DNA from: Clostridiales bacterium | GTDB taxonomy: Bacteria > Bacillota > Clostridia > Saccharofermentanales > Saccharofermentanaceae | Reading direction: 5' to 3' | Assembly: GCA_017554745.1 (NCBI GenBank) | Contig: JAFZHS010000017.1 | Coordinates: 1 to 64,000, forward strand | Length of the DNA stretch: 64,000 bases | Shown: in pieces, positions 26,401-36,520 of the stretch | How the letters are laid out: each line of letters opens with the position of its first letter | Position numbering within the stretch: the stretch's first letter is position 1 | Made by a program: the position numbers and the translations under genes | The notes under the pieces: model-generated | The model's database searches: none | Seen by the model: the letters and a program-made list of their open reading frames with translations, nothing else | Told to the model about the DNA's origin: nothing

Positions 26401-26750
26401 ATATGGCGGCTGTCATTACAGCTTCGGTTTTCCTTGCTTTTGCAATCGGTGTGCTGATATTTCTTTTTGTCGGCAAGACATCTTTGTCGACCAGCAAGAT
26501 AAAGAACTTCTACCGTGCTTCTGCCGGAGTATATGTAAGCGGCGCATTGCTGATATTAGTTTTCGCGCTGGTAATGAAAGGCCTTCCCGTAGCATTCGTT
26601 GTGATATCAGATGTAACGATATTATTTGTATTCTGCTTCACCGTAGGCCTAATGTATTTCATGACCAAGTCGATAGTTGAGGCGGCAGCGAAGGCGCAGG
26701 CTAAGTCTGAAGAGCAGAAACAGAGTGCAGATGACGAGAACAAAGAGTGA
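26397..26750 (+). CDS. Small three-helix membrane protein, unknown function
   Basis: A 117-residue protein with three hydrophobic segments (about 4-26, 42-62 and 66-90) and a charged cytoplasmic tail rich in Ala, Lys, Glu and Gln (AAAKAQAKSEEQKQSADDENKE). I do not recognise a family. Starts could be 26397, overlapping coaE by ATGA, or the ATG two codons later. It overlaps the following SanA-like gene by 20 bases, which supports it as a real coupled gene. Confidence 0.6.
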   Translation: MNMAAVITASVFLAFAIGVLIFLFVGKTSLSTSKIKNFYRASAGVYVSGALLILVFALVMKGLPVAFVVISDVTILFVFCFTVGLMYFMTKSIVEAAAKAQAKSEEQKQSADDENKE

Positions 26751-27381
26751 TAAAAAAGGAAAGAAGATCTTTTTAAGGATCTTGCTTGTATTATTTGTTC
26801 TTGGCGTTATCGGATTGTTCTGTCTGGCGTTGATGAATAATCATGTTATCGGCTCTACCGAAGATGCAGTGTATTCGCTTCCTGAGTTTGAAGCTTCAAA
26901 TAACGCTCATTATGAAGCCGTTATCGTGCTTGGCTGCGCTGTGTGGGAAAGCGGCCCGAGCCCGATGCTCGCAGACCGTTTGCGTACGGCAGCATCTGTT
27001 TTTAAGACCGGTTGTGCCGATTATATCTTTGTGACAGGTGACAGTGAACATCCTGATGACTATGATGAGACCGGCGCGATGAAGGATTTCCTGATCGGTC
27101 TTGGAATAGCTGAAGAAGATATCGTCTGTGATCCTTTGGGGCTTTCCACTTATGAGTCTATGTTAAGGGCCGTAAAGGAATTTAATATCAAGAGCGCTGT
27201 CGTTGTTACTTCTGCTTTTCACTGCAACAGATCGGTATACGATGCGCGCAAGTTCGGTATAGAATCAGTCGGAGTAGAGGCTATCAATTCAGGATATGTG
27301 ATTAAGCAGTATAATTACTACCGTGAGTTCATAGCGCGTGGCAAGGATTATGTCTTTACGATCTTTAAGCCCGGGTATTGA
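26731..27381 (+). CDS. DUF218/SanA-YdcF family membrane-anchored protein
   Basis: A 216-residue protein with a basic N-terminus, one membrane helix (about 13-35) and an extracytoplasmic DUF218 domain. Family signatures are VIVLGCAVW, SPMLADRL, FVTGDSE, LSTYESM and TSAFHCNRS. Members such as SanA and YdcF are linked to envelope integrity and vancomycin tolerance, with an unclear reaction. I chose the ATG at 26731; the frame is open further upstream, but that would run deep into the preceding gene. No strong ribosome site is visible, consistent with coupling. Confidence 0.8.
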   Translation: MTRTKSDKKGKKIFLRILLVLFVLGVIGLFCLALMNNHVIGSTEDAVYSLPEFEASNNAHYEAVIVLGCAVWESGPSPMLADRLRTAASVFKTGCADYIFVTGDSEHPDDYDETGAMKDFLIGLGIAEEDIVCDPLGLSTYESMLRAVKEFNIKSAVVVTSAFHCNRSVYDARKFGIESVGVEAINSGYVIKQYNYYREFIARGKDYVFTIFKPGY

Positions 27382-27400
27382 TCAGTTTGAGGTGAGATAA

Positions 27401-27970
27401 ATGGATCCGAAATTAGTTAAGAGATTACCTTCATATATCGGCGGTTTATTCGTGATAATTGCGGGTGTCATTTTTATCCTGTATCCCGAAGTTACATCCG
27501 GATCTATCGGTATCATGATGGGCGCTTTATTTTTTGTCACGGGAATTACCGAAGTGATCGGCTATGTAATTTCTATTAAAGATCTCAAGAAAGAGAGTTA
27601 TGGGGCCGCAGCCGGTGCCGAGATCGCTTTTGTGTATTCTTTGATCCTGATGGCTTTTGGAATCTATCTGGTCATTGAACCCGCTTATGTGCTTCCTTTA
27701 TTGACGACGGTTACAGGCCTGTATTTTATTGCCGACGGTATCGTCAAGTTGCGCCGTGAGATGTTTGTATTCGATAAAAAGGACAGCGGCTGCATAATAA
27801 TCGCTCTTATGTCGGGCCTGCTTATACTGGCCGGAATCCTCTTGCTTATCAATGTTTTTTACGGTACGCGAAATGTCATCGTATTCACGGGTCTGTCGTT
27901 TATAGTCAGCGGTATGGATACCTTGTGCATGCAGATAATGAAAAGAGAAGAAAAGAAAACCCGCAAGTGA
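27401..27970 (+). CDS. DUF308 (HdeD-like) membrane protein
   Basis: A 189-residue polytopic protein with about six short helices arranged in pairs and repeated Gly-rich turns (GALFFVTGITEVIGY, GLYFIADGIVKLRR, GLSFIVSGMDTL). This pattern is that of the HdeD/DUF308 family, whose best-known member acts in acid stress in E. coli. The function here is unknown. GAGGTGAG precedes the start. Its stop codon lies inside the loop of the terminator at 27956. Confidence 0.72.
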   Translation: MDPKLVKRLPSYIGGLFVIIAGVIFILYPEVTSGSIGIMMGALFFVTGITEVIGYVISIKDLKKESYGAAAGAEIAFVYSLILMAFGIYLVIEPAYVLPLLTTVTGLYFIADGIVKLRREMFVFDKKDSGCIIIALMSGLLILAGILLLINVFYGTRNVIVFTGLSFIVSGMDTLCMQIMKREEKKTRK

Positions 27971-27986
27971 TGCGGGTTTTGTTTTT
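27956..27986 (+). terminator. Rho-independent terminator overlapping the DUF308 stop
   Basis: Stem AAAACCCGCA / TGCGGGTTTT (27956-27965 with 27971-27980), loop AGTGA containing the TGA stop of the preceding gene, then GTTTTTGTTT. The reverse strand has an A-rich flank, so it could also work for the convergent ychF gene. Confidence 0.88.
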
Positions 27987-28015
27987 GTTTGGTTATTTGT
28001 TGTCGTAGAGTCTGA

Positions 28016-29110
28016 TCAGACGTTGAATCTGAAGACTACGACGTCGCCGTCTTTCATGACGTATTCTTTGCCTTCGGATCTTACGAGTCCCTTTTCCTTG
28101 GCAGCGTTGTATGTGCCGTTGGCGATGAGGTCGTCGTAGGCAACGACTTCGGCCCTGATGAAGCCGCGCTCGAAGTCAGAGTGGATCTTGCCTGCGGCCT
28201 GGGGAGCCTTTGTGCCTCTCTTGATGGTCCAGGCTCTTACTTCCTTAGGACCTGCGGTAAGGAAAGAGATGAGGCCCAAGAGAGTGTAGGAAGCGTTGAT
28301 CATCTTATCAAGGCCGGCGCTCTCGATGCCCAAATCTTCAAGGAACATCTCACGGTCTTCGGGTGAGAGCTCGCCAAGTTCTTCTTCGATCTTAGCGGAG
28401 ATAACAACGACGCCTGAGCCTTCCTTTGCAGCGATATTCTTAACGACCTGTACATAAGGAATGTCTTCGTTCTTCTTGATGTCATCCTCAGCGATGTTTG
28501 CACAGTAGAGGACAGGCTTCATGGAGATGAGCTGGAGGTCCTTGATGTATTCCTGCTCGTCTTCCTCGAAAGTGAGAGTTCTTGCGGACTTGCCTTCTGC
28601 AAGGCACTCGTAGATGCGCTCATAGACAGCGAGCTCCTTAGCAAAAGCCTTGTCGCCGCCTTTCATCATCTTCTTGGTACGGTCGATGCGCTTCTCCATG
28701 ATCTCCAAGTCGGAGAGGATAAGCTCTACGTCGATAGTAGCGATATCTCCGGCAGGGTCAGCGTGACCGTTTACATGGATGACATCGGGATCGTCGAAGC
28801 ATCTTACGACGTGGACGATGGCGTCGCACTCTCTGATGTTGGAGAGGAATTTGTTGCCTAAGCCTTCACCCTTGGAAGCGCCTGCAACGAGGCCGGCGAT
28901 GTCAACGAATTCAACGACTGCGGGTGTATATTTCTCAGGATTATAGATCTCGGCGAGTTTGTCTAATCTCTTATCAGGGACGGAGACAACTCCGACATTA
29001 GGTTCGATAGTGCAGAAAGGGTAGTTGGCTGCTTCGGCGCCTGCTCTGGTAATAGCGTTGAAAAGAGTGCTCTTACCGACATTAGGAAGTCCTACGATAC
29101 CAAGCTTCAT
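28016..29110 (-). CDS. ychF: Redox-regulated ATPase YchF (Obg-like)
   Basis: A 364-residue P-loop protein of the TRAFAC/OBG group. [15 protein letters not shown] is the G1 loop at residues 5-19, followed by [22 protein letters not shown] (G3 region), a coiled-coil insertion near 130-200, and a C-terminal TGS domain ([29 protein letters not shown], shown in part by [12 protein letters not shown]). YchF binds ATP in preference to GTP and associates with ribosomes. It is a single-gene unit, divergent from comM, with an AGAGGT site. Confidence 0.95.
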   Translation of the reverse strand: MKLGIVGLPNVGKSTLFNAITRAGAEAANYPFCTIEPNVGVVSVPDKRLDKLAEIYNPEKYTPAVVEFVDIAGLVAGASKGEGLGNKFLSNIRECDAIVHVVRCFDDPDVIHVNGHADPAGDIATIDVELILSDLEIMEKRIDRTKKMMKGGDKAFAKELAVYERIYECLAEGKSARTLTFEEDEQEYIKDLQLISMKPVLYCANIAEDDIKKNEDIPYVQVVKNIAAKEGSGVVVISAKIEEELGELSPEDREMFLEDLGIESAGLDKMINASYTLLGLISFLTAGPKEVRAWTIKRGTKAPQAAGKIHSDFERGFIRAEVVAYDDLIANGTYNAAKEKGLVRSEGKEYVMKDGDVVVFRFNV

Positions 29111-29171
29111 ATATTTACCTCTTGAATAGTTATTTTTGCCTCATAATTTTAGCACATTCAAAGCATAATTC

Positions 29172-29309
29172 TTTGTAGGTTGTTTGTCGGTATTTGTCGT
29201 GTGATTGTATGCTCTTTTGTAGGTTTTTGTAATAATGTGTCGGTTTTTGCCGGTTTTTGTCTAAGAACTTGTCGGAATTCTTCGTGGTTTTTTGCGGGAT
29301 TTTTGTACT
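29172..29309. repeat. Array of degenerate TTTGTMGG direct repeats with about 11-bp period
   Basis: On the plus strand, matches to an 8-base unit close to TTTGTMGG begin at 29172, 29183, 29193, 29204, 29216, 29226, 29236, 29246, 29256 and 29268, and weaker ones at 29280, 29291 and 29302. Steps are 10-12 bases, about one DNA helical turn, and five consecutive units are exactly 10 apart. T-tracts in the units are phased, so the DNA is probably bent. The array fills the spacer between ychF and comM. It could be an iterated protein-binding site; it is not a CRISPR array or tandem minisatellite. Confidence 0.6.
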
Positions 29310-29320
29310 GATAATTCGAT

Positions 29321-29347
29321 TTTTAAGAGTGTATTCTGCTCTTAAAA
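29321..29347 (+). promoter_or_regulatory. Inverted repeat ahead of the comM ribosome binding site
   Basis: TTTTAAGAG (29321-29329) pairs with CTCTTAAAA (29339-29347) around a 9-base loop. The right arm overlaps the start of the AAAAGGAGG site (29344-29352). It could be an operator or an RNA hairpin that limits ribosome access. Confidence 0.4.
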
Positions 29348-29359
29348 GGAGGATTTCGT

Positions 29360-30883
29360 ATGGCATCCAAACCCAACGTTGCAAGAGTGTTTTCTTGCTT
29401 TGCTACAGGGACGGAAGTTATAGACACTGTGATCGAAGTTGCTATAGCTCCCGGCATCCCGACATTCTCGGTAATAGGCCTTTGTGATTCCTCGATCAGG
29501 GAAGCGCAGGGAAGACTGATATCTGCTTTTAAATCGACAGGTTTTAATATGCCTAAAGGACATATAACTATCGGCATAAGCCCTGCGTATATGCGCAAGA
29601 CCGGTACAGGCTTTGATCTTCCGATGGCTTTAGGAATACTTTTCGCGTCAGGGCAGCTTTATCTGCCGAAGGATGCAAAGATCTATGCTGAAGGCGAGCT
29701 GGCACTGAATGGTGAAGTAAAGGCAACGCCGGGATCGTGCATCAGGCTTAAGTCCGTACAGAGAAATCTTGAACTTGATTACAAGTTAATTCCGCAAAAC
29801 GAATCTTCGAGTGCAGGCGTTGTAGGGTTTAAGGGACAGGCTGTTTCAAGCCTTTCGGAATTAACTGATATTTTCGACGGGAACAACTACAAAGAGGCGT
29901 CTTTTGATTTTGAGACGGAACGTTCGCAAGATGACTTTATTGATATTTCTGCTCTTAAGGGACAGGAGAAAACCAAGAGGGCGCTGCTGATAAGTGCCGC
30001 GGGATTTCATAACATCATGCTGCTGGGAAGTCCCGGCAGCGGAAAGACAATGTGCGGAAAGATCCTGGCGGGTATCCTTCCGAGGCTTAGTCCGAATGAA
30101 CTGGCAGATGTTTATTCCATGAATGAATTAGTCGAAGGAGAGTCTTCAGTGATCAAGGATGAGAGGCCTGTAAGGCTCGTCGGGCCTGCTGTTACCGTGG
30201 GAAAACTCCTTGGAAACGCTGTTAGCATTACTCCTGGAGAACTTGCTTTGGCAAACCACGGTATTCTTTTCGCTGATGAGCTTCCTTTGTATAAAAGTGA
30301 AGTCTTGGATTTTTTGAGAGGACCTTTGGAAGAGCGAAAAGTGCATCTTATGAAGAAGGGCAACCTTTATTCTTTTGATTCCAACTTTATATTTCTTGGC
30401 ACGGGCAATCCGTGTAAGTGCGGGCTTCTCTATGAATCGGGAAGCAAGTGCAGATGCACTGAATCGGAGAAGCTCCGGTATCTTTCCAAGATCAGCGGTC
30501 CTTTTATGGAGCGGATCGATATCGTAAGTGAGATGCGGTCGGTTAAAGGGGAAGATCTGGCTTCGATATACATCGATAAGGATAATGGCGAGAGCCTGGA
30601 ATACAGGAAGAATGTTGAGCGGTGCTGGCAGATTGCCCATGAGAGATACGGTGCTGATCATTTGAACGGAACATTCCCGGAAAGTGATATCCGGGATTCG
30701 ATGCGTGTTACTCAGACGGCTTTAAGATTTGCTTCAGAACTTTCTGAGAAAGGATTCTTCTCGGCGAGAGGGTTTACGAGGATATTAAGAGTTGCCAGGA
30801 CAATTGCGGACATTAACGGAAAAGAAGATGTGACAGCTGACGAGATATCAGAAGCGGCACAATTCAGGATGCGGGGTATATAG
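29360..30883 (+). CDS. comM: YifB/ComM-family Mg-chelatase-like AAA+ ATPase
   Basis: A 507-residue AAA+ protein with an N-terminal Lon-protease-like fold domain (1-170), an ATPase core with Walker A GSPGSGKTMCGK and Walker B GILFADELPL, a GTGNPCKCG sensor segment with a cluster of cysteines (CKCG...CRC), and a C-terminal Mg-chelatase lid (about 400-500). ComM is a helicase that promotes branch migration in natural transformation. Its position directly before dprA (2-base gap) supports the assignment. The AAAAGGAGG site gives a confident start. Confidence 0.9.
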   Translation: MASKPNVARVFSCFATGTEVIDTVIEVAIAPGIPTFSVIGLCDSSIREAQGRLISAFKSTGFNMPKGHITIGISPAYMRKTGTGFDLPMALGILFASGQLYLPKDAKIYAEGELALNGEVKATPGSCIRLKSVQRNLELDYKLIPQNESSSAGVVGFKGQAVSSLSELTDIFDGNNYKEASFDFETERSQDDFIDISALKGQEKTKRALLISAAGFHNIMLLGSPGSGKTMCGKILAGILPRLSPNELADVYSMNELVEGESSVIKDERPVRLVGPAVTVGKLLGNAVSITPGELALANHGILFADELPLYKSEVLDFLRGPLEERKVHLMKKGNLYSFDSNFIFLGTGNPCKCGLLYESGSKCRCTESEKLRYLSKISGPFMERIDIVSEMRSVKGEDLASIYIDKDNGESLEYRKNVERCWQIAHERYGADHLNGTFPESDIRDSMRVTQTALRFASELSEKGFFSARGFTRILRVARTIADINGKEDVTADEISEAAQFRMRGI

Positions 30884-30885
30884 TC

Positions 30886-32127
30886 ATGATTTTGGATAAT
30901 GCTGAATCAAGATTTGAAGATATGTTTTATTCAGCCGTGATGCTGAACACTGAGGTCACATATAAGACTTTGTGTGACCTGAAAGACAATATGGCAATAA
31001 AAGATTACAGGGATCTTCACGACAGGGAACTTTTAAAAGCAATCGCCAAGGGAGAATTTAAGTTAAGGAACGATACGGTCTTAAGGATTAAAAAGCTGCT
31101 CGAAACTTTTGGAAATCTGGAAAATATAGTAGAAAAGTATATTCAGATTGCTCAGGCAAATAACATAGGTGTTGTATCTGTTCTCGATAAATTCTATCCG
31201 TATAACTGGCGGGCATTAAGCGGGATGCCGCAGGTATTTTACTGCAGAGGAGACTACTCCCTCATTGATTCCATGACACTGAAAGGCTCGGTCGCTGTAG
31301 TGGGATCAAGAAGTCCGAGTAAATATGCGCAATACGCGACAGACCAGATATGCAAAGAATTGGGCGAAAAGGCCGTAACCATTGTATCAGGCATGGCTTA
31401 CGGCATTGACCGGCAGGCTCATTTATCTTCGGTTAATACAAAAGGCGGAACAATAGCGATCCTTGCAGGCGGAGTGGACAACATCTATCCGCCGAAGAAT
31501 AAAGACATATACGATCTCATAAGCAGGAACGGACTGATAATATCGGAGATGCCGCCAGGACAGCAGCCTTTAAGACAATATTTTCCCTCCCGCAACAGAC
31601 TTATAGCAGGGCTTACTGACTGTACTGTTGTTATGGAAGCGGGCACCGTATCAGGGACTTTGCATACGGCGTCTTTTGCGGCTAATCAGGGTAAAGAAGT
31701 TTTCGTGCTCCCGAACAATATTTACTATGAGAATGCAAAGGGCGGATTAAAGCTTTTAGAAGACGGGGGAAATGTTCTTCTGGGCGCCGAAAATGTGATC
31801 GACAGTGTAGCCCGGTCAGTCATGTATAAGCGGCTGGCATTGGGGTGCCCGGCTGAGTTGAATTATTACGATGATAAGGAGGATTTCGAAGGGCAGAATG
31901 ATATAGATGCCATAAGAGTGCTTGCAAAGGTAAAGCCAGAAGTAATCAGTGACGATCAGTGGAAGCTGCTGATACAGGATGCCCTGTCATTAAAATCATT
32001 GTGTGTTGATGAGCTTTGTGTAATCACGATGCTTCCGTTTTACAAAGTGTCAAAGCTGTTGACAGAACTTGAACTTAATGGGACAGTATGTCAGGAAAAG
32101 GGAAAGTATTCGTTGACATTTGTATAA
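30886..32127 (+). CDS. dprA: DNA-processing protein DprA (Smf)
   Basis: A 413-residue single-strand DNA-binding protein that loads RecA on incoming DNA during transformation. The N-terminal SAM-like part (1-90) is followed by the Rossmann-type DprA domain with VAVVGSRSPSKYA, GMAYGIDRQAH, ILAGGVDNIYPPKN, FPSRNRLIAGL and EAGTVSGTLHTA. A C-terminal winged-helix (about 340-413) completes it. It follows comM by 2 bases and precedes topA, the common Clostridia/Bacilli order. Confidence 0.95.
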   Translation: MILDNAESRFEDMFYSAVMLNTEVTYKTLCDLKDNMAIKDYRDLHDRELLKAIAKGEFKLRNDTVLRIKKLLETFGNLENIVEKYIQIAQANNIGVVSVLDKFYPYNWRALSGMPQVFYCRGDYSLIDSMTLKGSVAVVGSRSPSKYAQYATDQICKELGEKAVTIVSGMAYGIDRQAHLSSVNTKGGTIAILAGGVDNIYPPKNKDIYDLISRNGLIISEMPPGQQPLRQYFPSRNRLIAGLTDCTVVMEAGTVSGTLHTASFAANQGKEVFVLPNNIYYENAKGGLKLLEDGGNVLLGAENVIDSVARSVMYKRLALGCPAELNYYDDKEDFEGQNDIDAIRVLAKVKPEVISDDQWKLLIQDALSLKSLCVDELCVITMLPFYKVSKLLTELELNGTVCQEKGKYSLTFV

Positions 32128-32133
32128 TGATGA

Positions 32134-32155
32134 TATATTTTTAATTAAAAATATA
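32134..32155. repeat. 22-bp perfect A/T palindrome upstream of topA
   Basis: Bases 32134-32155 form a perfect palindrome made only of A and T, centred on TTAATTAA. It ends just before the topA ribosome site (GGGGAG). A TTGACA at 32113 with TATATT at 32134 (15-base spacer) could be a promoter using the left end of the palindrome as its -10. Confidence 0.5.
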
Positions 32156-32168
32156 GGGGAGCATCCTA

Positions 32169-34328
32169 ATGGGTAAGAAACTGGTTATTGTTGAGTCTCC
32201 TGCCAAGTCTAAGACGATTGGCAGATATCTTGGAAGCGATTATGTTATTTCAGCATCTTTAGGTCACATAAGAGATCTGCCTTCCGGCAATCTCGGAGTT
32301 GACGTTAAGAACAACTTCAAGCCTTTGTACATTACGATGAAGGGAAAGGAGAAGGTCGTAAGAGACCTTAAGCTCTTGGCAGCTGACGCTGACGAGATAC
32401 TGCTCGCAACCGACCCTGACCGTGAGGGAGAAGCAATCGCGTGGCACCTTGCCAAGGTGTTGAAGATCGATCCCGATTCCAAGTGCCGTATCACTTTTAA
32501 TGAGATCACTAAGTCTGCGGTTCAGGAAGCTATTAAGAATCCCAGGACCATCAATATGAATCTTGCCAATGCACAGCAGGCAAGACGTATTCTCGACAGA
32601 CTCGTAGGATATGAATTAAGCCCGCTTCTCTGGAAGAAGATCCGCAAGGGCCTTTCGGCAGGAAGAGTTCAGTCTGTAGCTACCAAGATCGTTATGGACC
32701 GTGACGCTGAGATCGATGAGTTTAAGCCTGAAGAATACTGGCTCATAAAGGCGCTTGTCACACCCGGCAAGAACTCTGATAAGTTTATGCTCGGTTATTA
32801 CGGTGTTTCTGACGGCGCCGGCAAGGTCAGAAAGGATGACCTTAAGTGCCTTGAAGATGCGCAGGAAGTTCTTGACGCTGTAGGAAGCGGTCCTCTGGTC
32901 GTTGATTCGGTAAAGAAAGGCAATAAAGAGCGCAATCCTTATCCGCCGTTTACCACTTCCACATTGCAGCAGGAAGCTTCAAAGAGACTCGGATTCTCAT
33001 CGAAGAAGACGATGTCTATTGCCCAGCAGCTTTATGAAGGTGTTGAGATCGAAGGACAGGGCCAGACGGCGTTAGTATCCTATATCAGAACTGACTCGGT
33101 ACGTATTTCAGAAGAAGCCGTTGCTGCTGCAAAGGCTTTGATCAAGGAGCGATTCGGTAACGAATACTGCGCTCCTTTTAAGAGACAGTATAAGAATAAG
33201 AATTCTGCACAGGATGCTCACGAAGCGATCAGACCTACACATTTTGATCTTGACCCCAGAAACATCAAGTCTTCACTTACAAATGACCAGTACAAGCTCT
33301 ATCAGCTTATCTGGGACAGATTCCTTGCCACACAGATGACTGCCTGCAAGCTTGATACTGTTACATGCCAGGCATCCTGCAACAACAGGGTTTTCAGGGC
33401 AACAGGCGAGACAGTTACATTTAAGGGATTCCTCGTGCTTTACGATGACATCGCTGAGGATACAAAAGTAGAAGATGCTGATACAAAGGCAGCTATCCCG
33501 CCTCTTGAAGACGGCATGAAGCTTGAGCTTTTGGATCTTAAGTCATTGCAGAAGTTTACGACTCCGCCTCCGCATTATACGGAAGCTACGCTCATCAAGG
33601 CGCTTGAAGAGTACGGCATCGGAAGACCTTCTACATATGCTCCGACTATTTCCACTATCCTTGACCGTAAGTATATCGAGAAGAACGGAAGACTTCTTCA
33701 GATCACTGATCTCGGTAAGATCGTCACCAATATGCTTTCAGAGAATTTCAGCGAGATCGTAGACCTCTCGTTTACGGCTGAGATGGAGAATAAGCTCGAT
33801 GAAGTAGAAGAGGGCAAGGAAGAATGGGAAGACGTACTTGAGAAGTTCTATCCCGAATTCAATTCCCAGATCAAGGCTGCCCAGGAGTCTATCGATAAGA
33901 TCACATTTGAGCCTGAGAAGACCGGCGAGGTCTGCCCCCAGTGCGGCGGTGAGCTCGTATATAAGGAAGGCAGATACGGTAAGTTCGTAGCATGCTCCAA
34001 TTTCCCTGAGTGCAATTACACCAAGAATATAGTTGTTTACGCTAAGGGCACATGCCCCAAATGCGGATCCGGACTGTTGGTACATAAGTCTAAGAAGTAC
34101 AGAAATAAGTCGTTCTATACATGTGACAAGCAGGGCGCTGATCCTAATTGCGATTTTATTTCCTGGGATCTTCCGATCGACGGAAAGGTATGCCCTGAGT
34201 GCGGTAGCTTTATGGTACTTAAGCACTTCGGTAAAAAGTCTTATCCCAGATGCTCAAATAAGGATTGCGTTACAAACATAAAGAAGACCAGAACATCCAA
34301 GAGCAAGAAGACTGAAGATGAAGAGTAA
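32169..34328 (+). CDS. topA: DNA topoisomerase I
   Basis: A 719-residue type IA topoisomerase that relaxes negative supercoils. The Toprim domain opens with [16 protein letters not shown] and has [15 protein letters not shown]. The active-site tyrosine is Y305 in SYIRTDS. The [14 protein letters not shown] segment is typical. Three C-terminal four-cysteine zinc ribbons start at CPQCGG, CPKCGSG and CPECGS, and a basic tail ([15 protein letters not shown]) ends the protein. It overlaps trmFO by 11 bases. Confidence 0.97.
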   Translation: MGKKLVIVESPAKSKTIGRYLGSDYVISASLGHIRDLPSGNLGVDVKNNFKPLYITMKGKEKVVRDLKLLAADADEILLATDPDREGEAIAWHLAKVLKIDPDSKCRITFNEITKSAVQEAIKNPRTINMNLANAQQARRILDRLVGYELSPLLWKKIRKGLSAGRVQSVATKIVMDRDAEIDEFKPEEYWLIKALVTPGKNSDKFMLGYYGVSDGAGKVRKDDLKCLEDAQEVLDAVGSGPLVVDSVKKGNKERNPYPPFTTSTLQQEASKRLGFSSKKTMSIAQQLYEGVEIEGQGQTALVSYIRTDSVRISEEAVAAAKALIKERFGNEYCAPFKRQYKNKNSAQDAHEAIRPTHFDLDPRNIKSSLTNDQYKLYQLIWDRFLATQMTACKLDTVTCQASCNNRVFRATGETVTFKGFLVLYDDIAEDTKVEDADTKAAIPPLEDGMKLELLDLKSLQKFTTPPPHYTEATLIKALEEYGIGRPSTYAPTISTILDRKYIEKNGRLLQITDLGKIVTNMLSENFSEIVDLSFTAEMENKLDEVEEGKEEWEDVLEKFYPEFNSQIKAAQESIDKITFEPEKTGEVCPQCGGELVYKEGRYGKFVACSNFPECNYTKNIVVYAKGTCPKCGSGLLVHKSKKYRNKSFYTCDKQGADPNCDFISWDLPIDGKVCPECGSFMVLKHFGKKSYPRCSNKDCVTNIKKTRTSKSKKTEDEE

Positions 34329-35661
34329 ACCGACTGTTACCATTATCGGAGCAGGACTTGCCGGCTCTGAAGCCGCTTATGTCTGCGCTAGAGCAGGCGT
34401 ATCTGTCAGGCTCTGTGAGATGAAGCCCGTAAAGTATTCTCCTGCACATCACTCTGAGAATTTCGCAGAGCTCGTTTGCAGCAATTCTTTAAGGGCGGCT
34501 GCCAGAGAAAATGCCATCGGACTTCTTAAAGAAGAGCTCAGAAGACTGGGTTCTCTCATAATGGAATCTGCAGATAAGGCCAGCATTCCCGCCGGCGGAG
34601 CTTTGGCTGTAGACAGGGATGAGTTTTCCGGATATATAACCGAGAAGATCAAGAATCACCCTTTGATCGAAGTGATAAACGCGGAAGTCCCGAAAATACC
34701 TGAAGAGGGAATCGTGATCGTAGCTACAGGTCCTCTTACCGAGGGCGATCTTTACGAGGATATCCTTAAAGTAACAGGTGATACATCAGGCCTTCATTTC
34801 TTTGACAGCGCCGCTCCTATAGTCAGTGGTGATTCCATCGATATGACTAAGGCATTTAGAGCTTCAAGATACGGCAAGGGCGGTGATGACTATATTAACT
34901 GCCCGATGACCAAAGAACAGTATCTTGCATTTAGGGAAGAGCTCGTAAATGCCGAGAGGGCAGAGGTCAAAAACTTCGACAGAGAGATCGTTTTTGAAGG
35001 CTGTATGCCTATTGAAGTTATGGCCCAGAGAGGCGTGGATACTATGAGATTCGGTCCTTTGAAGGGCGTCGGCCTCATAGATCCCGCTACCGGTAAAGAG
35101 CCTTATGCGAATCTTCAGTTAAGACAGGATGACCGTGCCAAGACCATGTATAATCTCGTAGGTTTCCAGACCAGACTTAAGTGGCCTGAACAGAAGAGAG
35201 TTTTCGGTATGATCCCCGGTCTTGAGAATGCTGAATATACCAGATACGGTGTAATGCACCGCAATACATTCCTAAATTCGCCTTTGTATCTTTCTTCGCA
35301 CTACAATCTCAGGGCAAAGCCGGATATCTTCTTTGCCGGTCAGATCACAGGTGTTGAAGGGTATATCGAATCGACGGCTTCCGGTTTCCTGGCAGGCTTT
35401 TATGCTGCTCAGAGAGCTTTGGGTATTGAGCCGACATATGAACCCGATCCTTGTACTGTTATCGGATCCATGGCTTTATATGTGTCTGATCCTCATATAA
35501 AGAAGTTCCAGCCTATGAACGCTAACTTCGGTATAGTAGCGCCTATAGAGGGACGCTTTAAGGGCAAAACTGGAAAGAAAGATAAGAATAATGCCATCGC
35601 AGACAGGGCTTTGGAACACCTTAAGCTTTTCGAAGAGAGCTTAAAGAGCGTTACGGGTTAA
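34318..35661 (+). CDS. trmFO: Folate/FAD-dependent tRNA U54 methyltransferase
   Basis: A 447-residue flavoprotein that makes ribothymidine-54 in tRNA using methylenetetrahydrofolate as carbon donor. The FAD-binding site is [13 protein letters not shown] at the N-terminus. Family segments include [27 protein letters not shown]-like [16 protein letters not shown], and [16 protein letters not shown]. dprA-topA-trmFO is a conserved Bacillota block. Its start lies inside topA. Confidence 0.95.
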   Translation: MKSKPTVTIIGAGLAGSEAAYVCARAGVSVRLCEMKPVKYSPAHHSENFAELVCSNSLRAAARENAIGLLKEELRRLGSLIMESADKASIPAGGALAVDRDEFSGYITEKIKNHPLIEVINAEVPKIPEEGIVIVATGPLTEGDLYEDILKVTGDTSGLHFFDSAAPIVSGDSIDMTKAFRASRYGKGGDDYINCPMTKEQYLAFREELVNAERAEVKNFDREIVFEGCMPIEVMAQRGVDTMRFGPLKGVGLIDPATGKEPYANLQLRQDDRAKTMYNLVGFQTRLKWPEQKRVFGMIPGLENAEYTRYGVMHRNTFLNSPLYLSSHYNLRAKPDIFFAGQITGVEGYIESTASGFLAGFYAAQRALGIEPTYEPDPCTVIGSMALYVSDPHIKKFQPMNANFGIVAPIEGRFKGKTGKKDKNNAIADRALEHLKLFEESLKSVTG

Positions 35662-35662
35662 C

Positions 35663-36520
35663 ATGATGAATAATTCAGATATCGAGAAGGACGTTCCCGC
35701 AAAAGCAAAAGGTCCCGTTGCTCAGTTCTTTATGTCCGGCTGGTCAAACATGGTCAGGATGATGGGCGTAAATGCTTTGTTTATCATCTTTAATATTCCT
35801 GCCATCGTGCTCTGTTATTACATGTCTGCTGTTTTCATTCCGATGCTTGCACCGGTAATGAAGTGGGAAGCGTTCATTACGATTACCGAGACTGACGGAA
35901 CTGAAGCTGTTTCTTATCAGCTTTTGCTCTTGCTTGTCGTGTATTTTGTCATGGCTTTGGTATCAAGCCTCCTTGTTTGTATCGGTCCTTTCCAGGCAGG
36001 ATTTGCACAAGTTTATAAGTGCATCAGGACAAACACTTCCGTTTCTTTGTTCAGTGATTTTAAGAGAGGCGTTAAGGAGAACTGGGGCAAGTCACTTGTT
36101 GCAATGTTCATAGGCATCGTCTTAACTGTAGTTTTACTGATATCTATTGTTTTCTACGCTAATCTCGGCGGGCAGTCGGGCATTGTCGTAGCCATGATCT
36201 TCGGCATATTGTTTTATGCTTTTATCCTTGTCCAGAATTTTGTTTATAACCTGATGGTAGCTACAAAGTTAAAGCTCGGTAAGATATATAAGAATGCTAT
36301 CCTGTTCGTTCTGATCAGGTTTGTTCCGTGCCTCGGTGTCGCTTTTATCGTTTTACTGTTTTACTTTGCGATACCGTTTTTCCTTCTGATGTCGGCTTCG
36401 TATCTTACGCTTGGTATCTATATGTTCCTGTATTCCTTCGTTGTTATATCGTGGGTACAGTATTTCATGTCCTATTACACAGGTAAATTGATTGACAAAT
36501 ATGTTTCAACTGATGATTGA
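35663..36520 (+). CDS. Polytopic membrane protein, YesL/DUF624-like
   Basis: A 285-residue protein with about six membrane helices after a short polar N-terminus. The region GPFQAGFAQVYKCIR followed by SLFSDFKRGVKENWGKS resembles the GP-x-AG ... F-DF-x-G-KENW pattern of the YesL/DUF624 family, which often sits with carbohydrate transport genes in Bacillota. The match is by eye only. It starts one base after the trmFO stop and precedes the PP2C pair by 87 bases. Confidence 0.5.
   Translation: MMNNSDIEKDVPAKAKGPVAQFFMSGWSNMVRMMGVNALFIIFNIPAIVLCYYMSAVFIPMLAPVMKWEAFITITETDGTEAVSYQLLLLLVVYFVMALVSSLLVCIGPFQAGFAQVYKCIRTNTSVSLFSDFKRGVKENWGKSLVAMFIGIVLTVVLLISIVFYANLGGQSGIVVAMIFGILFYAFILVQNFVYNLMVATKLKLGKIYKNAILFVLIRFVPCLGVAFIVLLFYFAIPFFLLMSASYLTLGIYMFLYSFVVISWVQYFMSYYTGKLIDKYVSTDD

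Noticed and set aside
29172..29309. CRISPR array
   Set aside because: Units are only about 8 bases with 2-4 base gaps, are degenerate, and no cas genes are present.
29130..29384. 84-codon minus-strand open frame across the ychF/comM spacer
   Set aside because: It arises from the repeat array, starts inside comM, has no ribosome site and encodes a Lys/Gln-rich string without any family features.
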